A DNA stretch of 64,000 bases from CALSMU01 sp965230225 (GCA_965230225.1 CBDDKM010000003.1:124001-188000); one strand, 5' to 3'. Counted from the stretch's first letter, positions 44,675-52,983 are shown. Program-made: numbers and translations. The notes: generated by a model from the letters alone, not told the origin.

Positions 44675-45076
44675 TTACTTTATCAATACCCCTTTTTTAC
44701 CCAATACTTTGATGGAGGTAAAATTGCTGGTTTTGATTGATTCCGGTACGAAAAGGTATTTCTTGTCGTATATTTCTTTGTTGATGTAGAAGGTCACAAA
44801 GTATTCGTTGGTTAGAGGAAAAACCTCTTCAGAAATAGGTTCAATTAACTTGTACGATTTGGCTGGGATATCTTCTAAATAATGACTAAAAGTTACCGTT
44901 TTTTTGAGTCTCCCATCAATTTGACCATATCCTTTAGAAGATACCAATGTATTCACGATTGGCTCATCTCTAAAGTTAATCAGGTAAACATTCCATGTTT
45001 CGTCTCCTTCAATGGTTTCCTTTACAATGGCAACTCCAATATTCTCAACTTTAGGGATGTTGATGTCTTCCTTCAT
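44675..45076 (-). CDS. Conserved-looking hypothetical protein
   Basis: 133 residues, no signal peptide. Alternating strands (ENIGVAIVKE, WNVYLINFRDEPIVNTLVSS, YFVTFYINKEIY) suggest a compact beta-sandwich. Probably cytoplasmic. I recall similar short proteins in Bacteroidota but cannot name a family. A strong -7 element lies 23 bases upstream, and it converges with the lipoprotein gene without any spacer. Confidence 0.8.
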   Translation of the reverse strand: MKEDINIPKVENIGVAIVKETIEGDETWNVYLINFRDEPIVNTLVSSKGYGQIDGRLKKTVTFSHYLEDIPAKSYKLIEPISEEVFPLTNEYFVTFYINKEIYDKKYLFVPESIKTSNFTSIKVLGKKGVLIK

Positions 45077-45098
45077 CGATTAACTTTATTAGCGGCTG

Positions 45099-45106
45099 CA
45101 AAGCTA
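45099..45106 (-). promoter_or_regulatory. Bacteroidota-type -7 element
   Basis: TAGCTTTG on the minus strand matches TAnnTTTG, 22 bases upstream of the 133-residue gene. Confidence 0.55.
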
Positions 45107-45129
45107 CACTATTTGACGGAAAAATAAAG

Positions 45130-46299
45130 TTAAATTAACTCAAGAGCGGCTTCAATGTGTGTCCACAAGTCGGCAGGATGCCCGTCTTTGGCTACATCTT
45201 TTCTCTTCCAACCGGTTCTTACAATCACCATGTTTTCGTGTGGAAGCACGATGATGTATTGCCCCAATATTCCACGGCAATAGTAGAACGGTTGATTCTC
45301 GTATTCTGCCACCCACCAGTGTAGTCCATAACGTTTGTTTTGAGATCCGTCTTCCTCCAGTAAATCAGCCGGAGAAGTACATTCTTTAATAAACGATTCG
45401 GATACAATTTGTTGATCTCCCCATTTTCCGTTTTGAAGGTACAGCTGTCCCACTCTTGCAAAATCTCTTGGGGTGGAGTAGAAACAGCAAAATGCTTTTT
45501 CATCTCCGTTTTCATCATCCAGGTTCCAAAGGGCATCGCTTTCAGCTTGTAGGGGAGTCCAAAGCTTTTCACTCATGTACGTGGCTACGTCTTTCCCTGT
45601 GGCAGCTTTTAGAATAAACCCTAAAATTTGAGTGTTTCCACTTTTGTATTTGAATACTTTACCTGGTTCTTCTTCTACATTAAGGCCTTCAATTTGTCCT
45701 CTTAGGTCCCAACCATAATAAGCTTCAGCATTATCGGAGTAAGGATTTCCTCCACTTTCTACCCAATCCAAACCACTGCTCATGGTAATTACATCTCTAA
45801 TAGTAATTTTGCTTTTATCTCCCTCTTTAAAATCTTCCAGAAAATCTCCCACTGGTTGATCCAACGATTCAATTTTACCTTCTTCAATGGCGATTCCAAT
45901 TAGTACTCCCACAAAACTTTTTACAGCAGAAAATGAGTTGGTTTTATGGTCCTTATTGAAATAAGGCCAATATTGTTCGAACAACATTTTTCCATCTTTA
46001 AAAACCAGAAATGATACTGTTTCGATTTCTTCTAGCTGAGCTGTTGCTTTGTCCGTAAGCATAGGTTTGCCAATCATTTCATGATTGGGCCATGGAGCAG
46101 GATCATTAGCTTCTACTTTTCGGTTGTAAAAGATATCCGACTCATCAATTCCAGGGCCGGTACTACCACTAAGGTAAGTATGCCATACCCCTCTAAGAAT
46201 GTATCCATAGCCTGTTACCCAATGCCCAATAATTAATAGAGTTAAGACAATGAACAGTCCGAGAAAGAATTTCTTGAGAATAGAAAGGAGTTTTTTCAT
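45130..46299 (-). CDS. Membrane-anchored serine hydrolase (class C beta-lactamase fold)
   Basis: 389 residues. One N-terminal membrane segment (about 9-28) anchors the catalytic domain outside the cytoplasm. Catalytic SxxK is Ser124-Ala-Val-Lys127 (NSFSAVKSF); the YxS/N element is in FKYKSGNTQ; the third motif near the C terminus is less clear (YYCRGILGQYI). Such proteins are usually esterases or peptidases, not antibiotic-resistance enzymes. A 9-bp perfect inverted repeat sits 16 bases upstream of the start. Confidence 0.88.
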   Translation of the reverse strand: MKKLLSILKKFFLGLFIVLTLLIIGHWVTGYGYILRGVWHTYLSGSTGPGIDESDIFYNRKVEANDPAPWPNHEMIGKPMLTDKATAQLEEIETVSFLVFKDGKMLFEQYWPYFNKDHKTNSFSAVKSFVGVLIGIAIEEGKIESLDQPVGDFLEDFKEGDKSKITIRDVITMSSGLDWVESGGNPYSDNAEAYYGWDLRGQIEGLNVEEEPGKVFKYKSGNTQILGFILKAATGKDVATYMSEKLWTPLQAESDALWNLDDENGDEKAFCCFYSTPRDFARVGQLYLQNGKWGDQQIVSESFIKECTSPADLLEEDGSQNKRYGLHWWVAEYENQPFYYCRGILGQYIIVLPHENMVIVRTGWKRKDVAKDGHPADLWTHIEAALELI

Positions 46300-46314
46300 G
46301 CAATAAACTTCCGG

Positions 46315-46336
46315 TTAGAGTAATTATTTACTCTAA
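46315..46336. promoter_or_regulatory. Perfect 9-bp inverted repeat
   Basis: TTAGAGTAA, 4-base spacer TTAT, then its exact reverse complement. Lies between two minus-strand genes: 32 bases after the stop of the upstream gene and 16 bases before the hydrolase start. No T run, so an operator is likelier than a terminator. Confidence 0.45.
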
Positions 46337-46368
46337 ATAGGAATTAGGGGTTTCAGAAATTGGATGAT

Positions 46369-46821
46369 TTATTTAGTCAGCTTTTGGGCTTCCTCTTCTG
46401 TTATTTTATAAAAAGGAATTCCTTGCGAATCTACAATGTTGATTACATCCTTGTAATAACACTCCTGCTCTTTACCGGTGTAGTGAGTTACATATAGAGT
46501 AATTTCTTGCTCTTCTATGTGCTGCTCAGTACATGGAAATACGATGTACATGTATTCGTATTTGTATCGGTCTATTTTGGATTCAACTTTTAACTTAAGT
46601 GTTCCTCCAGAACATAAGTCACCACAAATCCCTCCGTAGCTCCTTACGATAGTTCCTGAAACTTCAAGAGAGTCTGCAAGTTTGGAGTCTTCATGATGAG
46701 AAACAACGTCAAATTTATCGGTTGATTCTTCCAATTTAATGTCAAATTCCAGTTCACCTTGGGCAAGAGTGGTGGAGCCCATCAATAAAACGGCGGAAAT
46801 TAATAGTAGAAATTTACTCAT
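46369..46821 (-). CDS. Secreted protein of unknown function
   Basis: 150 residues. Signal peptide ends TTLAQ, mature part starts GELEFDIKLEES. Six Cys, in GGICGDLCSGG, FPCTEQ and QECYYKD, suggest disulfides in the periplasm or outside. Beta-rich, no named family. Overlaps the 3' end of lipB by 8 bases, so it is translated from the lipB transcript. No functional link to lipoate is evident. Confidence 0.8.
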   Translation of the reverse strand: MSKFLLLISAVLLMGSTTLAQGELEFDIKLEESTDKFDVVSHHEDSKLADSLEVSGTIVRSYGGICGDLCSGGTLKLKVESKIDRYKYEYMYIVFPCTEQHIEEQEITLYVTHYTGKEQECYYKDVINIVDSQGIPFYKITEEEAQKLTK

Positions 46822-47518
46822 AGTCGTAATTAAAAGTGGTTGCTAAATTATGTTTTAATTTGTTCTTAACATCTTCTATGCCAATCTTTTTGCCCAATTC
46901 TTTTTCCATGGATGTTACTGCCTTATCTGTAATTCCACAAGGTACAATGTTGCTAAAATAACTCAAGTCGGAGTTAACATTTAGAGCAAAGCCGTGCATG
47001 GTTACCCATCTGCTGCATTTTACTCCCATGGCACAAATTTTTCGAGCGGTTGGCTTATCTCCATCAATCCAAACACCAGTTAACCCATCTACTCTTCCCG
47101 CCTCAATTCCGTATTCAGCCAATGTTATGATAATGGCTTCTTCTAAAAAGCGAAGGTATTTATGTATGTCGGTAAAGAAATTGTCCATGTCGAAAATAGG
47201 GTATCCTACAATTTGACCAGGACCGTGGTAGGTAATGTCTCCACCTCGATTGATTTTGTAATAAGTGGCGTTACGCATTTTAAGCATGGCTTCGTTGAGC
47301 AAAAGATTGTCTTCCGATCCACTTTTACCCAATGTGAAAACATGTGGGTGCTCGCAAAACAATAAGTGATTTTTAGTCAATACAGCTACCTCTGGCTCAT
47401 TTCTTCTATTGGCCATTTTAATCTCACAGGTCGCATCGAAAAGCTCGGTTTGATAATCCCAGGCTTCTTTATAGTCAATCAGACCCAAATCCTCAAAAAT
47501 CACAGTTGTTTTCGCCAT
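46814..47518 (-). CDS. lipB: Octanoyl-[ACP]:protein N-octanoyltransferase LipB
   Basis: Transfers octanoyl from ACP to the lipoyl domains of 2-oxoacid dehydrogenases, the first step of lipoate synthesis. 234 residues. LipB motifs: RGGDITYHGPGQ (91-102), catalytic Lys160 in ARKICAMGVK, HGFALNVN (175-182) and the thioester Cys194 in IVPCGI. No signal peptide. It has a full promoter immediately upstream and overlaps the next gene by 8 bases. lipA is not in this window. Confidence 0.96.
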   Translation of the reverse strand: MAKTTVIFEDLGLIDYKEAWDYQTELFDATCEIKMANRRNEPEVAVLTKNHLLFCEHPHVFTLGKSGSEDNLLLNEAMLKMRNATYYKINRGGDITYHGPGQIVGYPIFDMDNFFTDIHKYLRFLEEAIIITLAEYGIEAGRVDGLTGVWIDGDKPTARKICAMGVKCSRWVTMHGFALNVNSDLSYFSNIVPCGITDKAVTSMEKELGKKIGIEDVKNKLKHNLATTFNYDYE

Positions 47519-47536
47519 CTAATCTCAATTAGACTG

Positions 47537-47567
47537 CAAAGGTAAGTCATTTAATTCCCAATTTCAA
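47537..47567 (-). promoter_or_regulatory. Bacteroidota promoter of lipB
   Basis: On the minus strand TTG (47567-47565), 20-base spacer, TACCTTTG (47544-47537): a full consensus, ending 18 bases before the lipB start. Confidence 0.78.
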
Positions 47568-47593
47568 TAGGGAGCTGTAGTGTAAAGTAAGAA

Positions 47594-48577
47594 TTAAATT
47601 TTTGCTAACTCAGACTTTAAGTGGCTGATTACGCGAACCTCTATTGGGTCAACCCCTCTAAGTTCCGAAAGGTAAACGGAAATCCAGTCGCCCAATAGAA
47701 TAAAGTACAATGCTTTTTCAATGTTGTTTGTTCCCTTAGAGAACAACTCGTAATAGCCAGAAGCGTATTGCTCGATGATTGGCTTTTGAATGTCCATTCT
47801 TTTTTGAGTACGGTAGTAATCATCTTCGTTTCTAAGAACAATTACAGCAAAACTCTTATTTCCTCCGGCCCATCCCACAAGCTCGTTGTGGTTCATTTCC
47901 GGTAGGGCATGGTGCCAGCACAATACTTTGGCATTTTCGTTCAATTGTTGTCTTAATCGAATAGCAACACCTTCGTACATTCCTTCGCTGTAAATGATGG
48001 TGTTTTTTTCAAAGATTGCATCTGCAATTCGCTTTGCTGTTTCTTTAATCTGAGCTACTTCATTGTTCAATAGTTTAATAGCCGATTCGATTTTAGATTC
48101 AAATCCGGAGCCAATTAAACCATAGTGAGCCAATAAGAACAGTTGTTGGGTTAACGAGTAACTTAGCATCGCTCGAGGAGAATCTCCAGGGGGCAAAATA
48201 ATGTGATTGTAATTATTTGCTTTAGATATCTGTTCCACTTTACCCCCAGAGGTAATACAAGCAATTTCAGCTCCTTTATCCATAGCATGTTGCATGGCTT
48301 CCAGAGTTTCTTCTGTATTACCAGAAAAGCTACTTACAATAACCAGGGTGTTCTTTCCAACAAAGTTGGGGATGTTGTAGTTGTTGTTAATCACAATCGG
48401 AAGAGAAATTTCATCTGCAACCAATTGAGATACAATTTTACCACCAATTCCTGATCCTCCTAACCCTGTGATTAATATATTATCAATCTGTCCGTTAAAC
48501 GGAGAAAGGTTAGCATTACGTCCAATCGATAATGCTTCGGTTAGTTGATTTTGGAATTGTTCAACAAGTGATTTCAT
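47594..48577 (-). CDS. SIS-domain bifunctional phosphoglucose/phosphomannose isomerase
   Basis: 327 residues, two SIS domains. The first begins ITGLGGSGIGGKIVSQL and continues SSFSGNTEETLEA; the C-terminal half carries CWHHALPEMNHNELVGW with the Glu and His expected for isomerase catalysis. This layout matches the PGI/PMI family of archaea and Bacteroidota, which interconverts glucose-6-phosphate, fructose-6-phosphate and mannose-6-phosphate. Whether it is the sole glucose-6-phosphate isomerase cannot be told. Stands alone, divergent from lysS. Confidence 0.9.
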   Translation of the reverse strand: MKSLVEQFQNQLTEALSIGRNANLSPFNGQIDNILITGLGGSGIGGKIVSQLVADEISLPIVINNNYNIPNFVGKNTLVIVSSFSGNTEETLEAMQHAMDKGAEIACITSGGKVEQISKANNYNHIILPPGDSPRAMLSYSLTQQLFLLAHYGLIGSGFESKIESAIKLLNNEVAQIKETAKRIADAIFEKNTIIYSEGMYEGVAIRLRQQLNENAKVLCWHHALPEMNHNELVGWAGGNKSFAVIVLRNEDDYYRTQKRMDIQKPIIEQYASGYYELFSKGTNNIEKALYFILLGDWISVYLSELRGVDPIEVRVISHLKSELAKI

Positions 48578-48754
48578 GGTCTGTTTTTAATTTAGCTCAA
48601 CCCGAAGGTAATAATAAAAGTAAATTTCGAACCGATCGGTTTCCCAAATATTGAAATAAATTGATAGACGTTTTACTAAACCTTCCAAAAGTGTTAGTTT
48701 TTGCGATACGCTAGAAAATAAAAAGGCAATAGAAGGAAAGCCATAGAAAAAAAT

Positions 48755-48762
48755 TATCTTTG
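48755..48762 (+). promoter_or_regulatory. Bacteroidota-type -7 element of lysS
   Basis: TATCTTTG matches TAnnTTTG, 21 bases upstream of the lysS start. It excludes the earlier in-frame TTG (48760), which lies inside it. Confidence 0.6.
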
Positions 48763-48783
48763 CAGACCTTAAATTTAAACAAC

Positions 48784-50490
48784 ATGAGCATGAACCTTTC
48801 TGAACAGGAAATTGTGAGAAGAGAATCTCTTCAAAAATTAAGAGAATTGGGTGTAGAACCCTATCCGGCGGCTCTATATCCGGTGGATACGTTGTCTAAT
48901 GAAGCTAAAGAATCTTACGAAGAAGGTAAGGAAGTATGTTTAGCTGGTAGATTGATGAGAATGAAGGTTCAGGGAAAGGCATCTTTTGCAGATCTACAAG
49001 ACTCTGAAGGAAGAATTCAAATCTACCTGAACAGAGATGAACTTTGCCCTGGCGAAGACAAAACCCTTTACAATACCATCATCAAGAAATTATTGGATTT
49101 TGGTGATTTCGTTGGGATCAAGGGTGAGTTGTTTAAAACCAAGGTGGGAGAGATCTCAGTTAGAGCAAAAGAATTAACGGTATTGAGTAAATCATTAAAA
49201 CCGCTTCCGCTACCTAAAACAGATAGCGAAGGAGTGGTACACGATGCTTTTACCAATCCGGAATTAAGATACCGTCAGCGTTACGCTGATTTAGTGGTGA
49301 ACCCACAAATTAAAGACGTATTTGTAAAAAGAACGAAGGTGTTTAACTCCATGCGTCAGTTCTTTAACGATAGAGGATATTTCGAAGTAGAAACTCCAAT
49401 TCTACAGCCAATTCCTGGTGGAGCAGCTGCAAAACCATTCATTACTCATCACAATGCTTTGGATATTCCATTGTATTTAAGAATTGCCAATGAGTTGTAT
49501 TTAAAAAGACTTATTGTTGGTGGATTTGACGGAGTATATGAGTTTTCTAAAAACTTCCGTAACGAAGGAATGGACAGAACCCATAACCCGGAGTTTACCG
49601 CAATGGAAATCTATGTAGCTTACAAAGACTACAACTGGATGATGGAGTTTACCGAGCAATTGTTAGAACATGTAGCCATTGCTGTAAACGGCACTTCCGA
49701 AGCTACTTTTGGGGAGCACCAAATCAATTTCAAAGCTCCTTACAAGAGAGTAACCATGAGACAATCCATTATCGACTTTACCGGATTTGATATCGATGGT
49801 AAGTCGGAAGAGGAGTTGTTTGCATGGTGTAAAGAAAACGGTATTGAGGTGGATAACACCATGGGGAAAGGAAAATTGATCGACGAAATCTTTGGTGAAA
49901 AATGTGAAGGAAACTACATCCAGCCAACATTCATTATTGACTACCCAAAAGAGATGTCTCCATTGTGTAAAGAGCACAGAGATAACCCTGAATTAACAGA
50001 GCGTTTTGAGTTAATGATTTGTGGTAAAGAGGTAGCTAACGCTTACTCTGAGCTAAATGATCCTATTGATCAAAGAGAGCGTTTTGAAGAGCAGCTAAAG
50101 TTATCCGAAAAAGGAGATGACGAGGCGATGTTCATCGATCAGGATTTCTTAAGAGCATTGGAGTACGGTATGCCTCCAACCTCTGGGTTAGGAATTGGTA
50201 TCGATCGTTTGGTAATGTACTTAACTAACAATGCTTCTATTCAGGAAGTACTTTTCTTCCCGCAAATGAAACCGGAAGCTTTCGAAAAGAAAGGGCCAGA
50301 ACTAACAGAAAACGAAAAACTAATTTTCGATATCATTTCCAAAGAAAAATCAATGGACCTATCGATCCTTAAAGAGCAAGTTGGATTGAGCAACAAGCAA
50401 TGGGACAAAGGAATGAAAGGATTATCTAAACACGGTTTAACCAAAGTAACCAAAACAGACGATTCATTGATTGTTGATTTGGTGGAGTAA
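48784..50490 (+). CDS. lysS: Lysine--tRNA ligase, class II
   Basis: Charges tRNA-Lys. Start taken at ATG 48784 because the frame upstream runs into the promoter. 568 residues: OB-fold anticodon-binding domain (about 40-145), catalytic domain with motif 2 (FRNEGMDRTHNPEFT) and motif 3 (GLGIGIDRLVM). After the usual class II end (IQEVLFFPQMKPE) there is an extra domain of about 75 residues (ELTENEKLIFDIISKEKSMD onward), helical, winged-helix-like. I recall this extension in other Bacteroidota LysS; its role is unknown. Ends at a terminator. Confidence 0.96.
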   Translation: MSMNLSEQEIVRRESLQKLRELGVEPYPAALYPVDTLSNEAKESYEEGKEVCLAGRLMRMKVQGKASFADLQDSEGRIQIYLNRDELCPGEDKTLYNTIIKKLLDFGDFVGIKGELFKTKVGEISVRAKELTVLSKSLKPLPLPKTDSEGVVHDAFTNPELRYRQRYADLVVNPQIKDVFVKRTKVFNSMRQFFNDRGYFEVETPILQPIPGGAAAKPFITHHNALDIPLYLRIANELYLKRLIVGGFDGVYEFSKNFRNEGMDRTHNPEFTAMEIYVAYKDYNWMMEFTEQLLEHVAIAVNGTSEATFGEHQINFKAPYKRVTMRQSIIDFTGFDIDGKSEEELFAWCKENGIEVDNTMGKGKLIDEIFGEKCEGNYIQPTFIIDYPKEMSPLCKEHRDNPELTERFELMICGKEVANAYSELNDPIDQRERFEEQLKLSEKGDDEAMFIDQDFLRALEYGMPPTSGLGIGIDRLVMYLTNNASIQEVLFFPQMKPEAFEKKGPELTENEKLIFDIISKEKSMDLSILKEQVGLSNKQWDKGMKGLSKHGLTKVTKTDDSLIVDLVE

Positions 50491-50513
50491 TTCCGAATTA
50501 AATATTAAAAAGG

Positions 50514-50541
50514 AAAGGGGTGATTTTATCACTCCTTTTTT
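50514..50541 (+). terminator. Rho-independent terminator of lysS
   Basis: An 11-bp stem (50514-50524 with 50528-50538, one G-T pair), 3-base loop and T run, 24 bases after the lysS stop. Confidence 0.9.
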
Positions 50542-50567
50542 GTTTGCGTTTGGCTATTAGAGGAACA

Positions 50568-50598
50568 TTGGTGTAAAGAAAATAAAGATATACCTTTA
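50568..50598 (+). promoter_or_regulatory. Recurring accessory-region promoter, copy A
   Basis: TTG (50568-50570), 20-base spacer, TACCTTTA (50591-50598). It shares the block from GTAAAGAAAATAAAGA to the -7 with copy B at 53851, and ends 30 bases before the RBBP9-like start. Confidence 0.6.
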
Positions 50599-50628
50599 TA
50601 CATACGTTAGTGATAATTGAAAAATGCC

Positions 50629-50856
50629 ATGAAAATAAACATCCCAGGTTTACATAATTCGAAAGAAGATCATTGGCAAACTAGATTTGAGAAGTCTGCT
50701 TCTGACAATTTCATGAGGGTTCAGCAAGTGAATTGGGATGAGCCTGATTGTGATACTTGGATTAATCAAATAGAAAATGAATTAAAAGACTTGAATCACT
50801 CGGAATTGATTCTTATTGGACACTCAATTGGCTGTATGGCAATTGATGATCAATAG
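50629..50856 (+). pseudogene. Truncated RBBP9/YdeN-type alpha/beta hydrolase
   Basis: 75 residues from ATG 50629. The opening IPGLHNSKEDHWQTRFEK, the motif NWDEPDCDTWI and nucleophile elbow IGHSIGCMAI are those of the RBBP9/YdeN serine hydrolases, which are about 180-190 residues long. Here the frame stops three residues after the nucleophile (DDQ), so the acid, His base and most of the fold are missing, and no continuation is found in the 95 bases before the next gene. Its promoter copy A is intact, so the remnant may still be transcribed. Confidence 0.82.
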
Positions 50857-50951
50857 AATAACAAGGCATTACCAGTGTTTTACTGTACTAATTATAGCTG
50901 GTTGTGGCTTTATTAACACAGAATAAAAAATGAGACTAGAATAGGAAACTT

Positions 50952-51506
50952 ATGAAGAAGTCAAATATATCTTTCAGATCGTTTTGTTGGAGAATTACAG
51001 CTATGCATACTATAGCATATTTTATTGCAGGAATTGCTTCACTCTTCACCTTAAATTATGAACAACGAATTACCGAAGGGTTTCTAGAAGTATTTATGCG
51101 ACCGATAAATTCAGAGATAGTTCCTTTGGGAGCGGCTTTGCAATTAATAAATGGGTTCTTCATGTCCTTATTCCTATTTCCGTTTAGAAACGAAATAGTT
51201 GGAAATGATCAAAATGGCTGGAAGAAACTAGCACTTCTTATAATTGGATTTACATTATTTGCGCCACAAGTTCCTGGACCAGGAAATCTTGAAGGGTTAA
51301 TATATACCAAAATACCACTTGCTGTTCATATTGTAAGCTTACCTGAGACAATTCTATATGCGCTGCTGTTTTCTTTGGGAATAGGGAGTTGGTACAAACT
51401 AAATAAAAAATGGATGAATATAACTTCAATTGTTTTCATCATTCTCGTTATTCTTATGAGTTTATTAGGCTATTTAGACGCTATTGGAGCTTTACCAAAA
51501 CACTAA
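50952..51506 (+). CDS. Integral membrane protein of unknown function
   Basis: 184 residues with about five membrane segments (about 15-35, 58-80, 92-106, 125-147, 156-175). No signature motif; a Gly/Pro-rich loop (PQVPGPGNLEGL) lies between helices. Family not recognised. It stands alone after the RBBP9 remnant, with no terminator visible downstream. Confidence 0.78.
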   Translation: MKKSNISFRSFCWRITAMHTIAYFIAGIASLFTLNYEQRITEGFLEVFMRPINSEIVPLGAALQLINGFFMSLFLFPFRNEIVGNDQNGWKKLALLIIGFTLFAPQVPGPGNLEGLIYTKIPLAVHIVSLPETILYALLFSLGIGSWYKLNKKWMNITSIVFIILVILMSLLGYLDAIGALPKH

Positions 51507-51613
51507 AAGAAAATAAAACGAAATGTAACAAGTTATAAAATACATAGCCTTGGTCTACTAAACCATTACTATACCCCTTGCATGAAACGTAATTGAATTT
51601 GCCTGGAACTTTT

Positions 51614-51946
51614 CTAAATCACCACCAAAACCACACTAATAGCCATTAAAATGAACCCTAAGATTTTACGGGAACTCAGCTTTTCACCCAGAAATATTTT
51701 AGAAACTAAGGCGATACAGACTACTCCCGTACACAGGTTTATGGCTGCCATTTCACTAGGCTCATAGGTTCCTGCTCCCCAGCGAATTGCCGAAACATTA
51801 AGTAAGTATTCCGGTAGAACCAATAACCAGCTAAATACAAGAGCCGTTAGGAAGTGTTTGTGCTTGAATTTGATGTGTCCAAGCCAGGCAAAAGCCATAA
51901 GGACACTCGAAACCAAAAGCATGATGGGTACCAGATACAACTCCAT
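51614..51946 (-). CDS. DUF486/DMT-like small membrane protein, copy 2
   Basis: 110 residues, four membrane helices. Segments SSVLMAFAWLGHIKFKHK, SWLLVLPEYLLNVSAIRWG and a final LGFILMAISVVLVV follow the DUF486 pattern (FAWyGHLK, EY-LQVPANRiG) in the drug/metabolite transporter superfamily. It is a close paralogue of the protein encoded just upstream (shared LPEY-LNVSAIRWG-G-YEPSEMAA-NL). Paired small four-helix transporters can work as heterodimers, which is an inference here. Substrate unknown. Confidence 0.8.
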   Translation of the reverse strand: MELYLVPIMLLVSSVLMAFAWLGHIKFKHKHFLTALVFSWLLVLPEYLLNVSAIRWGAGTYEPSEMAAINLCTGVVCIALVSKIFLGEKLSSRKILGFILMAISVVLVVI

Positions 51947-51948
51947 AC

Positions 51949-52335
51949 TTACAGTTTCTTTTGGTTAGATTTAGCAGAACTAGGTCCTGAAATAAGCACC
52001 ATCGCAACAATCATTATCCCAAAGCCAATATATTTTTGAATGGTCAACTCTTCACCTAATACAAAATGCGATACCAATGCGATGAACACAATACCCGAAG
52101 AAAGGTTCATGGCTGCCATTTCGCTAGGTTCATAAACTCCAACTCCCCAACGTATGGCCGAAACATTAAGAATGTACTCCGGCAGAACAAGTAACCAGGC
52201 AAATAGAGTTGCCATAGCAAAGCTTAAATCCTCTTTGTATTTTAAGTGCCCTAGCCAAGCCAATGCCATAATAGCACTAGATAATATTAGCATTACAGGT
52301 ACTAAAATTTTTCTTCGCGTAGTGGTTTTGTTCAT
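51949..52335 (-). CDS. DUF486/DMT-like small membrane protein, copy 1
   Basis: 128 residues, four membrane helices. DUF486-like segments SSAIMALAWLGHLKYKED and LPEYILNVSAIRWG. A basic N-terminal extension and basic C-terminal tail (SAKSNQKKL) distinguish it from the tandem paralogue, which begins 2 bases downstream. A -7 element lies 32 bases upstream of the start. Confidence 0.8.
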   Translation of the reverse strand: MNKTTTRRKILVPVMLILSSAIMALAWLGHLKYKEDLSFAMATLFAWLLVLPEYILNVSAIRWGVGVYEPSEMAAMNLSSGIVFIALVSHFVLGEELTIQKYIGFGIMIVAMVLISGPSSAKSNQKKL

Positions 52336-52367
52336 AGAATATAAGCTTATCCGTGGTCAACGGCGAG

Positions 52368-52375
52368 CAAATATA
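52368..52375 (-). promoter_or_regulatory. -7 element for the tandem membrane-protein pair
   Basis: TATATTTG on the minus strand matches TAnnTTTG, 32 bases upstream of the first DUF486-like gene. Confidence 0.5.
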
Positions 52376-52462
52376 AGTAATGAATTATGAAACCTGTTGG
52401 TTACATAATAATTAGAAAAGTAAAGTATTATTCTAAATCCTAATGTTAATTTGATACTTCTG

Positions 52463-52735
52463 TTAATATTTACTGGAATTAGCCAGTTCAATTATTTGTT
52501 CAGAGACTGAAGAGTCTAAACATACCGAGTTCAATTTATCCATTGTTTTCTTGGTGAAACTCTCTGATGCGATACCGTTATTGATAATGTTAAGATCAGA
52601 AATTAGCTCATTAATGATACTCATTGCTGTTTCAAATTCAATCTTTTTTTCATTGTAGTTTCCTGACCGTGCCAAATGATCAATATCACCTCCCATTAAT
52701 TTATATGCTTCAATATGTGATGGTTTAATTTTCAT
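52463..52735 (-). CDS. Small helical protein linked to an XRE regulator
   Basis: 90 residues, mostly alpha-helical, no signal peptide (opening KIKPSHIEAYKLMGGDIDHL). No family recognised. It overlaps the 3' end of the upstream XRE gene by 4 bases (ATGA), so translation is coupled. It may be a partner or target of that regulator, such as an antirepressor or a toxin/antitoxin partner; no toxin motif is visible. Confidence 0.75.
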   Translation of the reverse strand: MKIKPSHIEAYKLMGGDIDHLARSGNYNEKKIEFETAMSIINELISDLNIINNGIASESFTKKTMDKLNSVCLDSSVSEQIIELANSSKY

Positions 52736-52983
52736 TTGTTCGGCACAGGCAAATCAGTATCTAATAAATCTTTTAATTCCACATTAAGCGCAGTTGCTAT
52801 GTGTTGTAAATACCAAATAGACACATTTACTTTTCCTGTTTCAACTCTCTGGTAAGATTGTCGTTCTTTACCGCAAAGATTGGCAACTTCAGATTGACTT
52901 AGGTTCTTATCTAACCTAATTTTTCTAATTCTATTTCCAAGTTTGATGAGAAACTCCTGTTGCAACTGATCTGTTTCTTTCAT
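52732..52983 (-). CDS. XRE-family HTH transcriptional regulator
   Basis: 83 residues, one cro/C1-type helix-turn-helix: GNRIRKIRLDKNLSQSEVAN, then GKERQSYQRVETGKVNVS, and WYLQHIATALNVELKDLL. Recognition helix about 40-48. It likely represses its own operon and the divergent 64-residue gene: a 5+6+5 inverted repeat lies 36 bases upstream of its start, in the shared 78-base intergenic region. Confidence 0.9.
   Translation of the reverse strand: MKETDQLQQEFLIKLGNRIRKIRLDKNLSQSEVANLCGKERQSYQRVETGKVNVSIWYLQHIATALNVELKDLLDTDLPVPNK

Noticed and set aside
45130..46299. Antibiotic-resistance beta-lactamase
   Set aside because: Has the fold and SxxK, but a membrane anchor and weak third motif fit an esterase/peptidase homologue better; the same caution applies to 56130-57245.
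50617..50628. TTG start four codons before the RBBP9-like ATG
   Set aside because: The ATG at 50629 matches the usual family start and the promoter spacing.
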